From Poa pratensis (Eukaryota; Streptophyta; Magnoliopsida; Poales; Poaceae), in contig CAMZMU010000080.1 of assembly GCA_947311845.1 (NCBI GenBank), forward strand, positions 15,013,444 to 15,077,443: a stretch of DNA of 64,000 bases, read 5' to 3'. The position numbers and the translations under genes were made by a program. A model generated the notes under the pieces. That model made no database searches and was not told the DNA's origin. It was given only the letters and a program-made list of their open reading frames with translations. Below, one piece after another: positions 1-11,503 of this stretch; positions within the stretch are counted from its first letter, which is position 1; each line of letters starts with the position of its first letter.

Positions 1-1730
1 AGACATGTAGAACATCGTCGAACTAGGCGTTCCACATCACGCTTCATTCTGGCCAATAGTAGTTGGTGGAGCATGGCGTAGGTCTTGTCGCGCCAAAGTG
101 ACCCATGAGTGTCCTCCATGAGATTCCTTCAAAAGGACCAAACGAAGCGAAGACTCGGGTATACATAGTTTGTTAGCCTTAAACAAGAAACCTTTGTGCA
201 AATAGAAATCACCAATTCCTTTGTGCTCCGAACATTGAGCGAAAATGTCTCCAAAGAAAGCATCGGTAGCATACAACTCTTTAATCTCATCCAAACCCAA
301 GACACTAATGTCAAGACGTGTAAGTAGGTTGGCCTTGCGGGATAGAGCATCCGCGACCACATTGTCTTTACCTTTCTTGTATTTGATTACAAAGTGAAAG
401 ACTCAATGAACTCAACCCACTTAGCATGTCTTTTGTTCAAATTTGTTTGACTTTTCAAATATTTCAAGGATTCATGGTCGGAATGAATGACAAATTCCTT
501 AGGACGAAGGTAATGTTGCCACACATCCAAAACACGAACCAAAGCAAATAACTCTTTGTCATAAATGGGGTAATTCAAGCGAGCTCCATCTAGTTTCTCA
601 CTATGGTATGCGATGGGTCTACCATTTTGCATAAGCACTCCACCAATGCCCAATCCACTTGCATCGCATTCAATCTCAAATGTCTTAGAGAAATCCGGAA
701 GGGCAAGGAGTGGTGCTTCGGTTAATAACCGTTTGAGCTCATTGAAAGCAAAATCATGTGCATTGCCCCAAATGAAAGGTACATTCTTCTTTGTAAGTTC
801 ATGGAGGGGGCAAGCAATTGTGGAAAAATCCTTGATGAAACGGCGGTAAAATCCGGCAAAACCAAGAAAACGTCTCAACTCCTCAAGTGATCGGAAAAGG
901 CCAAGTCCGAATTGCTTGTATCTTTGCTTCATCGACTTCGACTCCATCCGAAGAAACAACAAAACCCAAGAAAACAAGTTTGTTGGTGGCAAAAGTGCAC
1001 TTAGAAAGATTTGCATAAAGCTTTTCATTGCGAAGAACCAACAAAACTTGAGCAACATGAGAAGTGTGCTCTTCCAAAGATTGCTATAATAAGGATGTCG
1101 TCAAAGTATACCACAACAAATTTCCAATGAAAGGACGCAAAACATGATTCATGAGACGCATAAAAGTAGAAGGTGCATTGGAAAGACCAAATGGCATGAC
1201 GAGCCACTCATAAAGACCAAGCTTAGTTTTAAATGCGGTCTTCCATTCATCACCTTCACACATGCGTATTTGGTGATATCCACTTTTAAGATCAATTTTG
1301 GAGAATATAGCGGAACCACAAAGCTCATCAGCATATCATCAAGTCGAGGGATAGGATGGCGATACCGAACGGTTATGGCGTTGATGGGGCGACAATCCAT
1401 GCAAAGGCGAAGAGTGTTGTCGTGCTTGGGTACCAAGATGACGGGCACGGCGCACGGACTCAAGCTCTCGCGGATATGTCCCATGGCAAGAAGTTCTTGT
1501 ATTTGCCGCTCGATCTCCTTTGTCTCTTCGGGGTTGGTGCGGTAAGGAGCGCGGTTTGGTAGCGGTGCGCCGGGAACAAGGTCGATGCGGTGCTCGATTC
1601 CGCGTAGAGGTAGTCCCGGTGGCACTTCTTGAGGGAAAACATCTTCAAAGTCCTTCAAAAGAGACAACAAAGAAGGAGGAAGGTTTGTGAAAGTGTTAGT
1701 CATAGAAACTTCACCCTTGCATATGAGCAC
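1..1730 (-). pseudogene. gypsy pol: reverse transcriptase, RNase H, start of integrase (frameshifted)
   Basis: The RT N-terminus (about 1640-1280) shows 'LVPKHDNTLRLCMDCRPIN', a typical Ty3 RT block. The catalytic strand appears as 'VVYFDDILI' near 1110. RNase H follows (about 900-390) with '[16 protein letters not shown]' carrying the first catalytic Asp and '[11 protein letters not shown]' the later one. 'VADALSRK' near 355 marks the RNase H/integrase linker, and 'KESHGG' near 90 should begin the integrase HHCC finger, but the following residues do not fit it. The pieces lie in at least three frames, so this is a dead copy. Confidence 0.9.
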
Positions 1731-1952
1731 ATAGTGGAGGGTGGATGGGTTCTCTCAACTCCCTCATCTCTCTCTTTGTGGCAAATAGTGTAAGTTTTGT
1801 GGGAACTCTCTTTGAAGTGTCACACTCATTTGGCTTGTGGCTCTCACTCACTTTATGGTGGGTCTCTCGCTCACCACTCATCTCACTAGACGAACGATCT
1901 TGTTGTGCCCTTGCAATAGTCTTGGCGTTGTCGGCGATGACTTGACTTGGTG

Positions 1953-2330
1953 TCATGGGACGAAGGACGAAGGTCTTGTCGTTGTTCTTGAAGCTATAGT
2001 AGTTTGTCGTCCATCATGCATAGCACCCTTGTCAAATTGCCATGGACGCCCAAGGAGTAAGTGACAAACGTTCATAGGCACAACATCACAATCAACCGTA
2101 TCTTCATAGGCTCCAATCTTGAAGGACACTTGCACCATGTGTTGAATCTTGACGGCTCCGGTATCACTCAACCATTGCACATGGTAGGATGTGGGTGCTT
2201 CTTGAACTTCAAGTTGAGCTTATCACAAAGTTCTTTGCTCGCTAGGTTGTGGCAACTTCCACCATCTATGATGACCTTGATGGACTTTCCATTGATTCCC
2301 GCTCTTGTTTGAAACAAGTTGCATCTTTGG
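1953..2330 (-). pseudogene. gypsy aspartic protease segment
   Basis: The minus strand encodes 'GKSIKVIIDGGSCHNLAS' near 2300-2240, the active-site region of a retroviral-type aspartic protease. The usual D-S/T-G triad is written DGG here, a form common in some plant gypsy families. Further on, 'NVCHLLLGRPWQ' near 2070-2030 is the conserved C-terminal protease block. The segment changes frame near 2170. It lies between gag and RT, as expected for a gag-pol polyprotein. Confidence 0.82.
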
Positions 2331-4085
2331 TCTTCTTCCACTTGAACATTGGTGGTTAGAGCTCTTGCCACAACCAAGGAAGGGTTGTTGTCGCCATCAC
2401 AATAGATCTCACTTTCTTCTTCTTGAGCACTTTGCATTGTGGCGACCTTGTTCAAAGCATTGTACTCATCTTCACTCATAGATTCATACTCTCCCATGTC
2501 ATTGATGATCATGACCTTCTTGTTGGTGCACTCAAAAGATTTGTGCCCTTGTCCGCCGCACTTGTAGCATTGCAAAGTCTTGTGCCGGACGAAGATCCTT
2601 GAGGCGCCTTGGAGAGGGAGGTACTTTCTTGAAAGGTTGAGGCGCTTGAGGTGTCGAAGTAGAGACTCTTGGAGGACCTCGAGTGTTCGCTTGAGGAAGA
2701 GCTTGTGAAGGTGTAGGAGTTGACGAAGAAGGCTTGTTGGCGTAGAATGCCTTTGTCTTGAGGTATTTGAGCTCTTCAAGCACGTGGCGCTCGGCCTTGG
2801 AAGCTTGATGTACTAGCTCAACCAAAGAGGCATATGGTTGGAACTCCACGATCTTCTTGATGGATAGTTGAGGCCATTCATGAAACGAGCCATGGATTGC
2901 TCTTCGTACTCGTTGACATTGGCTCTCATCATGGAGATTTCCATTTCCTTGTAGTACTCGTCAACCGACTTCAAACCTTGCTTCAACTCTTGCAACTTCT
3001 TGTATAAGTCTCTAGTGTAATGGCTTGGCACGAAGCGCTTGTACATTGTTTCTTTCATTTCAACCCAAGTGTCAATTGGTTGTTGGTGGTTAGCGACGCG
3101 AGCATCTTGTAGTTGTTCCCACCACAAGAGGGCATACTCTTCAAACTCCATCGAGGCTAAGGCAACCTTCTTGTTGTCGGAGAAGCGTTGCACACGGAAG
3201 ATCTTGTCAACCTTGAGTACCCATGAGAAGTAAGCTTCCGGATCACTTGTGCCGTAGAACTTGGGTATGTCAAAGCGGACGTTGGTCAAGTCATCATAGT
3301 CGTCACGTGGCCACCACGTGGGAATGCACGTCCACGTCTCCTTCGATTGAGTCCATCACCATTGTGTTGGCTTGACTCGTTATCACTTGACTCGGAACGT
3401 TGGTGTTGGTGACGATCATGAGGAAGCTCTTGACGAGGCGCATGTTGAGGAGGTAGCTCTTGTTGAGGAACGGGTTGTCGACATTGTTCGCATTGTCATG
3501 GTTTTGATGACGTGGCCTTGGAGGATGACGAGGGTGACGTCCTTGTTCACCAAAGTCATTCGCACCCGGAACGCCATTGTCATTAGCCAATGGGTCATGA
3601 CGATCACGTTGTTGCGGTGGTGGTGATGGTATGCGTTCACGACGATCATCATTTTGGTGAGGTTGTTCTTGATGCGCATTGGCATTGTTCGCGTGAAGAT
3701 CATGTGGTTGTTCAACGAGGAGGAGGTCGTTCATGGGCGTCGCGCCTTGGATCATGTTGACGTTCTTGTCGAGGTTCATGACGTCCATGACGTGCTTGTG
3801 TCGACCTTGAGGTGCTTCTTGTACGGCTTGAGTGTGAAGAAGCTCGTTGTCGCGCAAGGTTGTTGATAGCTTCGGTCAACCGCTCCATATTTGCTTCTTG
3901 AGCATGCATGCGGTCGTTGAAGGTGTTTCTTGATTTTGAAGACGGCGCTCGTAGCGTCCTAGGTTATCACGAAGAAAGTGTCGCATGCCAACAAGCTCCG
4001 ATTGTGTGACATAGCCATGATCACCGCGAACTCCACCATGGATTTCCTCCGAGCTTGAGCTTCCGTTTGTACTTCCCCTAAACAT
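2330..4085 (-). pseudogene. gypsy gag (capsid and zinc knuckle), broken
   Basis: A capsid-like segment at about 3280-2850 includes 'DIPKFYGTSDPEAYFSW' and 'LLWWEQLQDAR', typical of the Retrotrans_gag domain. A CCHC zinc knuckle at about 2575-2530 reads C-x2-C-x4-H-x4-C ('CYKCGGQGHKSFEC'). The N-terminal part (3860-3300) is rich in His, Arg, Pro and Asp and low in complexity. The capsid and knuckle parts lie in different frames, with a shift near 2850-2810. Gag would package element RNA in cytoplasmic particles if intact. Confidence 0.85.
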
Positions 4086-5234
4086 TTTCTCAAGATCAAG
4101 TGAGATATGTGGTAAGGAAAAACCAAGACAAACTATATCCCAAGTATAATGTGGCTTGAGAGGAGAGTATCCGGTTCTAACACCCAACACACACACTTAT
4201 GAGGATAGGAAGGTATGAAGTGGCAAACGAAACAAGCAAACCCGCGACAAGTATATTGTCAAAGGTAGAGAAAATCCACAATGATCAAATTACCAAAGAA
4301 ACTCCAACCACAAATGATGAAGAAACACACACAAAAGCGAATAATGGGGTTGGGCGACCAAAGGGCGAGCACTCGAAGATAGACAACCTAACGAAGACTA
4401 CGTGCTCAAATGTCACCCAACACAAGAAGGACGCTAGCTCAATTGCTTTTTGTGGGCAACGGATTTGCACAAGAGTTAACACACACTCACTTTGGCGGTC
4501 TTAGCTTTGTCGCAACCTACAAGAGATGAACTTGGCACCACTTGATTCTTTTCTTTTCTCTCTTTTTTTTTTTGATTTTTGCTTTTTGACGATGATTCCT
4601 TCTCTTTTGCTAGTGCCAAGCTCTCTAACGATACACACTCGCCAATACTTGAAGACAAACACTCAACACGTGCAATGCCTCGCAATATCACCGAGCTAGT
4701 CCAATAGGTCAAGTTACGCGAAAGGAAGAAGGGCTCACAACGGATTATGATGTGGGGGAATGTCGAGTCCTTGGTGGCGTCGTCGCTTGGCGTTGATGAT
4801 GCGTGCTGCGGAAGCTTGTCGATGTCGTAGACGTAGCACACCAAGAAAGGACTCAAACCAAAGAGGAAATGCCAAAACGAACCGAGGAAAAGAAAAATTT
4901 CTGAAAAATTGGCCCTGGCGGTAGTACCGCTTAACCGGCGGTAGTACCGCTGCTCGAATCTGCTCGATTTTGACTCGATTTTGGGATTTGGGCTCCAAAA
5001 CTTCCTCGAATCCGTGGGAAATGGCAAAATTAAGGCTAGGGAACGCAAACAAAGGTGGAGGGGGTCCTAAAGCAACAGATCCATGGACAAAAACTACCAA
5101 AAACGCAACGAATCGACAGATCGGCTCGAATCAAGGCAAGGCTATTTTTGGTGGAAATTTTCGAATTTCTCAAAAACGAAGAAAAATTTGGTGGATTTTG
5201 GTGGAAACACAAAACAAATCCGTGTCAACCTAGA
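4086..5234 (-). other. gypsy untranslated leader between PBS and gag
   Basis: About 1.1 kb of non-coding leader separates the primer binding site from gag. It includes two GGCGGTAGTACCGC-type motifs at 4918-4952 that recur in the LTR. I see no gene here; short ORFs in it look random. Confidence 0.6.
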
Positions 5235-5246
5235 GCTCTGATACCA
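5235..5246 (-). other. primer binding site (tRNA-iMet)
   Basis: The minus strand reads TGGTATCAGAGC, complementary to the 3' end of plant initiator methionine tRNA, the standard primer of plant gypsy elements. It sits two bases inside the LTR edge that starts TG at 5249 (plus strand), which fixes the element as minus-strand. Confidence 0.9.
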
Positions 5247-5248
5247 TA

Positions 5249-6100
5249 TGATGTGGGTAGGTCCCGATTTTCACGGATTTTGCGGAGGGAAGATGAACAC
5301 GAAGAACACGCGAAGAACGAAGAACACAAAAGAGGGGAAAAACAACACACAAGGGTAAATAGCAAGTAGCAACCCGGCAAGACTCGATTGGTAACAAATC
5401 CCCGAGGGCAGCCCCCAATCCTCCTCTCCCAAGCACACCTTACTCTTAGGATTGTTTGTCCAATTGGTCAATCCAACCAACCAATCTAGCCACTACAGAG
5501 GGAAGATTAGCAAGTAATCGCAACTACAAGCGGAGCCTTGGTATCCACGCAGGGATCTTCTCCTCAAGAGGAGGCCTTGGTTCATCTCCACATGTGGAGG
5601 CCTTGATTCATCTCCATAGGAGGAAAGAGACACTTTGAGAAGAAGGAGCAAGGCTCTACTTTAGTTCTCAAATCTAGTCTAACCCTAGATCTAGTCCAAG
5701 GAGTGCTATTTATAGTCTAGATCCAAAACGAGGCGAAAGGATAAGGTTACACGGGTCCTGTCCCGAACTCTTGCCCGCACTGGCGGTAGTACCGCTGGGT
5801 CAGCCGTGGTACCGCCGGTGCGGGCAGGCGTCGCTGCTTCCCACGTCGCCGGTACCGGTTGGTACCGCTGCTGGTGCCGCCGGCGGTACCGAAGTTGTCG
5901 CAGAAACGTTGATCCGGCGGTAGCAGGCGCGGTAGTACCGCCGGCGTGGGGATCGCCCGTCCCACGTCCCCGGTACCGGCCGGTACCGCTGCCGGTACCG
6001 CTGGTGGTACCGCCGGCGTGGGTTGTGGCTTTGCTGACTGGGCCAGGGGCGGTAGTACCGCTTAACCCGGCGGTAGTACCGCCTCCTGGGGTTTCTTCTT
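5249..6100 (-). repeat. gypsy 5' LTR (outer edge uncertain)
   Basis: The inner edge is the TG at 5249, next to the primer site. A TATA box (minus strand CTATAAATAG) lies at about 5704-5714 and would start genomic RNA toward gag. The U3 part (5775-6095) carries many copies of GCGGTAGTACCGC and CGGTACCG, a dyad-rich array. The other LTR is not in the window, so the outer boundary cannot be set by comparison. Confidence 0.6.
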
Positions 6101-6164
6101 GCTTCTTGTCTTCTTCTTCCTCATCATCTTGGCTCGATCCTTGTCCATCTTCCGCGCTTCCTTG

Positions 6165-6380
6165 GGAGTCTTCATAGGGGTCTTCAAGTCCATCATAGCT
6201 GAGCACACACAAGGTATCAGAATGAAGTAGCAAGCCATTCAAGGAAGTGTCAAGGTCACATATAGATAGGAGTGAATTCACCTTATCATGGATAGCTTTG
6301 ACTCTTGCTCTTGTCATTGGTCCACTTGTTGTAGGAGCCGTAGGTTGGGCTACATCATGCCCTTCATCTTCGACCTCTAG
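6165..6380 (-). pseudogene. C-terminal tail of a second gypsy polyprotein
   Basis: The minus strand encodes 'GPMTRARVKAIHDKVNSLL' followed by 'LNGLLLHSDTLCVL'. I recognise this as the usual end of plant gypsy polyproteins after integrase, just before the 3' LTR. It lies upstream (minus sense) of the LTR that also serves the gag-pol copy to the left. This suggests two copies sharing one LTR. The frame runs on into the CGGTAC repeats without a clear natural stop. Confidence 0.6.
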
Positions 6381-6782
6381 ACCGTGTCGACGGCGCGCCG
6401 CCGCTGCCGCTCCTCCCAGAGCCGGCTTGACGTTGTTGGTTGCGGACGGGAAGTCGTCGAACTGGTCAAAAAGACCACATCCGTCCCAGAGCCGAAGAAG
6501 AAGGATGAACCGCCGATGAAGCTCCATGGCTATCCGAAGATCGCCACCGCCAGAAGAAGCCCTTGAGAACCACACCACTCCCACGGGCTTCTCGACGTTG
6601 CCGCCGAGATGGGACTGAAGCCGGAGAGACATTATTGTAAGAAGCGCCGCCGCCGCCACCAAAACGAAGCCCCAACAAACCTAGACACTAAAACTTAAAA
6701 ACGGAGCCCCCGCCGACGAGCGCAGAGATCCACCGCGCCTCCATGGCTCGGAGCCACAGAGGCAGGGCAGACCTACGAATGT
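6381..6782. other. unclassified segment between gypsy and CACTA sequences
   Basis: GC-rich sequence with open frames on both strands. The minus frame contains 'MELHRRFILLLRLWDG', which I cannot assign. It is probably more transposon-derived DNA. The CACTA-derived repeat begins abruptly at about 6783. Confidence 0.35.
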
Positions 6783-6904
6783 GGAATAATTCATATCTTT
6801 ACATCCGTAAATCGAAATTAACAAATAATAATCGATTAGAAAAATGAGAGGAATCCAAGTATGACATCCATATCATCTTTTTATCATGTATATGACTTTT
6901 TGCA

Positions 6905-8605
6905 ACATATTTTTGGTACTTGCTTAATAAAAAAAAAGTCATTTTGGCACTTAAAAAATGGAAAAATGATATTTATAAAAATATTTTGAAAAACTCAATT
7001 CTGCAACATTGTTTGACATACCAAGATACACCTATCTGTCAAATATGGACACATTATCACAAACTATGGCACAGAATGGTCATACCTTGGTCATTTGACT
7101 CGAAACTTATACATGTTTATAGACTCACAAAAAGGTTTTTGGAAACTTTGTCAAAAGTCAAGTGTATCATTTTTTTTCTAGCAACTAGTACACATAAAAA
7201 GACTCCATGCCAAAGGATTTCATTTTTTGAGTATTTTTTCACTTTCTTTTATTTTGTTGAAAAATGGTTAAAATGGCTGCCGTGCCTATTCATCAAAAGG
7301 GGTCGTTATTTTCAAAACTATCGACAGTTCTGTGATATAACCACTACTGGTGTATCTTAAAATGAATTTTTTAAATTTTTCAGAGCAAACTATCACACTT
7401 GTAGATCAAAATTCAATTACTTTCAGAAAATAGACAAAAAGTCATTTAAATAGGTGAAATTAGGTAGAAACCGAGAAAATTCTTAATATTGTTGGATTAT
7501 CCATAAAATATGGTCTACTTTTTATGATAATTGGATGATTGCCATTTTTCACAATATTTTTGATACTTGCTTAATAAAAAAAGTCATTTTGGCACTTAAA
7601 AAATGGAAAAGTGATATTTATAAAAATATTTTGAAAAAACTCATTTCTGCAACATTGTTGTCATACCAAGATACAACTATGTGTCAAATATGGCACATTA
7701 TCACAAATTACGCCAAGGGAATGATCATATCTAGGTCATTTGACTCGAAACTTCTACATGTTTATAGATGATTGACCTTTTTGTGAAGAAGTTTTTGGAA
7801 ACTTTGTCAAAACTCAAGTTATTTTTTTTTCTAGCAACTAGTATACATAGAAGGACTCCATGCCAAAGGATTTCATTTTTTGAGTATTTTGTCACTTTCT
7901 TTTATTTTATTGAAAAAACGGTTAAAATGGCCGTTGTGCCTATTCATCGAAAGAGGTCGCATTTTGCAAAACTATCGACGGTTCTATAATATAACCACTA
8001 CTCGTGTATCTTAAAATGAATTTTGTAAAATTTTTAGAGCAAACTATTACACACTTGTAATTCAAAATTCAATTAATTTCGAAAAATAGGCATAAAGTTA
8101 TTTAAATAGGAGAAATTAGGTGGAAACCGAGAAAATTCCTAATATTGCTGGATTATCCTTAAAATATGGTCTACTTTGTGTGATAATTCGATGGGAGCCG
8201 TTTTCCACAATATTTTTTGTACTTGCTTCACAAAAAATGTCATTATTTACAATTAAAAATGAAAAATGATATTTATAAAAATATTTTGAAAAAACTCAGT
8301 TCTGCAACATTGTTTGTCATACCAAGATACACCTATGTGTCAAATATGAGCACATTATCACAAATTACGCCACGGGAATGATCATATTTAGGTCATTTGA
8401 CTCGAAACTTCTACATGTTTAATAGATGATTGACCTTTTTGTGAAGAAGTTTTTTGGAAACTTTGTCAAAACTCAAGTTTATCATTTTTTCTAGCAACTA
8501 GTACACATAAAAGGACTCCATGCCTAAGGATTTCATTTTTTGAGTATTTTTTCACTTTCTTTTATTTTTTCGAAAAAATTGTCAAAATGGACCCCGTGCC
8601 ATAAT
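6905..8605. repeat. tandem ~650-bp CACTA internal repeat (2.6 copies)
   Basis: Units begin with a shared GTACTTGCTT segment near 6909, 7556 and 8211, a spacing of about 650 bp. Each unit holds the same landmarks in order, including GATATTTATAAAAATATTTT and CATACCAAGATACA. Differences are point changes and small indels. The third unit stops near 8600. No conserved reading frame runs through the units, so ORFs here are not real. Confidence 0.88.
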
Positions 8606-8753
8606 TTGTGATAAAGTGTCCATATCTGACACATAGGTGTGTCTTGGTATGGCAAACATTGTTACCAAAAAAATTTAAAATATTTTTATAAATACCATTT
8701 TCCATTTTTTAAGTGCCAAAAAATGACTTTTTTATTAAGCAAGTACCAAAAAT
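8606..8753. repeat. inverted partial copy of the ~650-bp unit
   Basis: This stretch is the reverse complement of the start of the neighbouring units (GTGTCTTGGTATGGCAAACA against CATACCAAGATACA). With the continuation beyond the solo LTR (11125-11270) it forms an arm that can pair with 6783-7080, a fold-back arrangement inside the CACTA element. Confidence 0.8.
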
Positions 8754-11124
8754 TGTTGGAATTGTGTGCAGAAAAAAAAAATCTAACAACGATAACCAAA
8801 ACCTAGCCAGGATCTATAACTATGCAGATATAGTGTAACGATAAAACGATATACGTACCCTTGTAGACCGATAGCGGGGATTACGCTCCCGCAACAAGCG
8901 TTGTCGATGAAGTCGACGTAGCCGACCTCAAGGTCGTGAAGACGAACTCCTCCAAGCGCCCCAAGCGTGGCGCCTCGTAGGGCTTCACACACGTATGGTG
9001 AAGATGGCGACCTCCGGGCTCCGATCCAGCCGAGCAGCGGAAGTAGAAGACTTGGATCGCAGAGAACCAGCAGCACGGCGGTGTGCGTATGGTATAGAAA
9101 CACTCAACCCGTGCGTAGCCCCAATTGCGGAGCCACGTCTAAAACGGGAGAGAGAGAATTATGTATTTCAAAGGCATGGGGCACCTCTATATAAAGGGAG
9201 GGGGGGGGGGTGCAACTCCCCTTGGCTTAGCCATGTGGGACTATTCCCACATGGCTGCGCCGGCCATGGGGGTGCACCGGCCCTGGTGGGCCCCATTCGG
9301 CACTGCCAGGCCGGCCAGCCCCTCTCCTCTTTTTCTTTTGGGGTTTTTCCCCTAATGGGACTCTAAGGCCCATGTAAGGAAAATTGCCTTTAAAAATTCG
9401 AAATTAATTAAATAAAAATATATTTAGCCATTAATTACACTAATTAATATTAAATACATTTTATCTAATTTATTCCGACTCTGAAAAACCTTTCTCCGAC
9501 CTCCAAACTCCGTCGGATATAACCCGGAACACTTCCGGTGTTCTTCTCTCTATTTTCTTCTCTACGTCCAATCTAAATAAACGTCACCTCCCCTTAAGTG
9601 TGTCACCCTAACGGTTCGGGAACACACATACATGATCGAGAACACTTCTCCGAGAACACTTCTCCGATCAATGACTATCAGGGAGACCTGGATGCCTATG
9701 TAGCCCCTGTGCGCTCACGAATAACTTTCTCGTTCGAACCTTAGACGTCAAGTCTCAGGCCTTTTGCCATGCGATACTTAGTTTGTCCGAGACTCGTTCT
9801 CCGGTATCTTTATACCGAGCTTGATCTCGTTACTTGACAATACTATATTTACTCGTCTGTGATATTACATCCCCGTGACCTAGTCACATGCTTGCATGCT
9901 CATTGATGTAATCTCACCGAGTGGCCCCAGATCAGTATGTTGATCCCTCGCCTCAACATACTTCCTTCCGATACCTGAGAGGGACACCTTTATTGCCATC
10001 CTATATAAGACATGATGTTTGATGCAATCAAAGTATCTTTCAGAAATAGCAATTTGAGTTGATCTCACGGTAAAAAGCGTAAGTACTAAGTCCTACAAAT
10101 ATTGGGTGTGTTCATCACATCATTCTCCTAATGACAGGGGCAGGCCCAGGATTTCGAGACTGTGTATTCAAAATTTCAAAGGGTGCTCAAAACATAGTGA
10201 CGGTCTAAAGTCTAGTTTTTAACATATATAATTGATTAGAGTGTCATATAGTTCTGATTGTATACTACTCGTATATACAGGATATGACACAATTTAATCA
10301 TAATATCATACTATCATCAATCATCATAGATTCATAGAACATAGAGTAACTAAAAAAATCATCCAAATCAGAGGAAATCTTAATTTCGGATCAAAATTGA
10401 CGTTGTTGTGAATTTCTACGGTACCTCAACGATTGGAAAATGGAGAAGGGGTTGGCTCTAACGGCAGTGCGGCACATGCGAGATGAGTAGCCTGGTGGCC
10501 GGAACGATGGTCCGGCACCCACGGAAGGAGCGGGAGGATGAGCTGCGGCCGTCGGCCGGCCGGTTCTAGGTCTCATGGTGCGTCGAGGAATTGGGGACTG
10601 GGATGCTATCCGATTCAGAAATTCGGGAGGAGCGAAGCGGAACAATCCTTCGATGGTGTCTGCTGTGCTAGTTGGGCTACATTACCTAGTTGGGCCACTT
10701 AGAGTAGGGATGAGGCGACCAGGGTAAAAAAGGACGTGGCCTTTTGGGCTGGACCTTCTGTCTCCTCTCCTATATTCGTATTTTTCCATGTATATGCGTA
10801 TTCTACTCTGTGCATACCAAGTTTTTGGTCAAAATTTCTGGGTATTGAACTGAATACCCTTGAATTGAAGTGGGCCCGCCCCTGCCTAATGACTGACTCC
10901 ATTGCCAATTGACATAAATGTCACATGATCGGGAAACCTCGATCATCGATCGCACAACGGACTAGTTAAATAGAGGCTACTAGGGACCTGGTTGTTTACG
11001 TATCACACGTGCATTAATGTTTCCGATTAATACAGTTATAGCATGACACAAAATATATTATGAACAATTGAGATATGAAAAATAAAATATCTTTATTAAT
11101 TGCCTCTAGGGCATATCTCCAACA
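8754..11124 (-). mobile_element. solo copia LTR (BARE/Angela-like) with 5-bp TSD
   Basis: Read on the minus strand it starts TGTTGGAGATATGCCCTAGA, the hallmark of BARE/Angela/WIS-type LTRs, and ends CAATTCCAACA. The direct repeat AAAAT flanks it at 8749-8753 and 11125-11129. No internal domain is present, so it is a solo LTR left by LTR-LTR recombination. A minus-strand TATA-like box (TTTATATAGAGG) lies near 9187-9200. Without the hAT insertion it is about 1.6 kb, close to the usual size for these LTRs. Confidence 0.92.
10135..10884. mobile_element. non-autonomous hAT element in the solo LTR, 8-bp TSD
   Basis: Termini CAGGGGCAGGCCCAGG and GGGCCCGCCCCTG are imperfect inverted repeats of the plant hAT type. 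The exact 8-bp duplication CCTAATGA lies at 10127-10134 and 10885-10892, as hAT transposases produce. The 750-bp interior has no transposase frame; a GC-rich part at 10440-10640 carries short ORFs I do not recognise. Confidence 0.92.
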
Positions 11125-11503
11125 AAAATATGTGTAAAAAGTCATATACATGATAAAAAAGATGATATGGATGTCATATTTGGATTCCTCTCATTTTTCT
11201 AATCGATTTAAACATTTTATTTGTTAAATTTCGATTTACGGATTTAAAGATATGAATTATTTGATATTAAATGAAAAATAGAAAAAAATCATAGCTATGC
11301 CGAAGGCAAAGCCGTCGGCGTAGCCCTGTGAACCAAAGCCGTTTGCCGTCGGCATAGCCCTGTGTCCAATCTATGCCGATGGCATATCCTACGCCGATGG
11401 CCATGTCGACGAGCTGGCCTCGTCGGAGCCTATGCCGATGGCCGTGACAAAAAGCCGACGGCGTAGGGTATGGCCGTTGGCATAGAACCTCTTTCCTGTA
11501 GTG

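Larger units (their letters stand above)
1..6100 (-). mobile_element. Ty3/gypsy LTR retrotransposon, 5' portion (3' end outside window)
   Basis: On the minus strand, reading right to left, there is an LTR, a primer binding site, an untranslated leader, gag, an aspartic protease, reverse transcriptase, RNase H and the start of an integrase zinc-finger region, cut by the window edge. This order (RT and RH before IN) is the Ty3/gypsy order. The coding part is spread over several frames, so the copy is decayed and cannot encode an intact polyprotein. The right edge of the LTR is uncertain; 6100 is a guess based on where GCGGTAGTACCGC-type repeats end. I do not assign a family name. Confidence 0.88.
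6783..11503. mobile_element. CACTA (En/Spm) element, left-truncated, with nested insertions
   Basis: The right terminus at 11491-11503 reads CTTTCCTGTAGTG, the inverse of a CACTACAGGAAAG end. It is preceded by subterminal repeats of CTATGCCGACGGC type (11290-11490). The left terminus is missing: sequence at 6783-6905 is an inverted match of 11127-11270, but the CTATGCCGACGGC block and CACTA end do not follow it outward. The interior is AT-rich tandem repeat with no transposase, so it is non-autonomous. A solo LTR interrupts it at 8754-11124. Confidence 0.8.

Noticed and set aside
5706..6662. 318-codon minus ORF treated as a gene
   Set aside because: Only a short part matches a gypsy pol tail; the rest is translated CGGTAC repeats and unrelated sequence.
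6920..7360. 146-codon ORF in the ~650-bp repeat
   Set aside because: The frame is not kept in the other repeat units, so it is not selected coding sequence.
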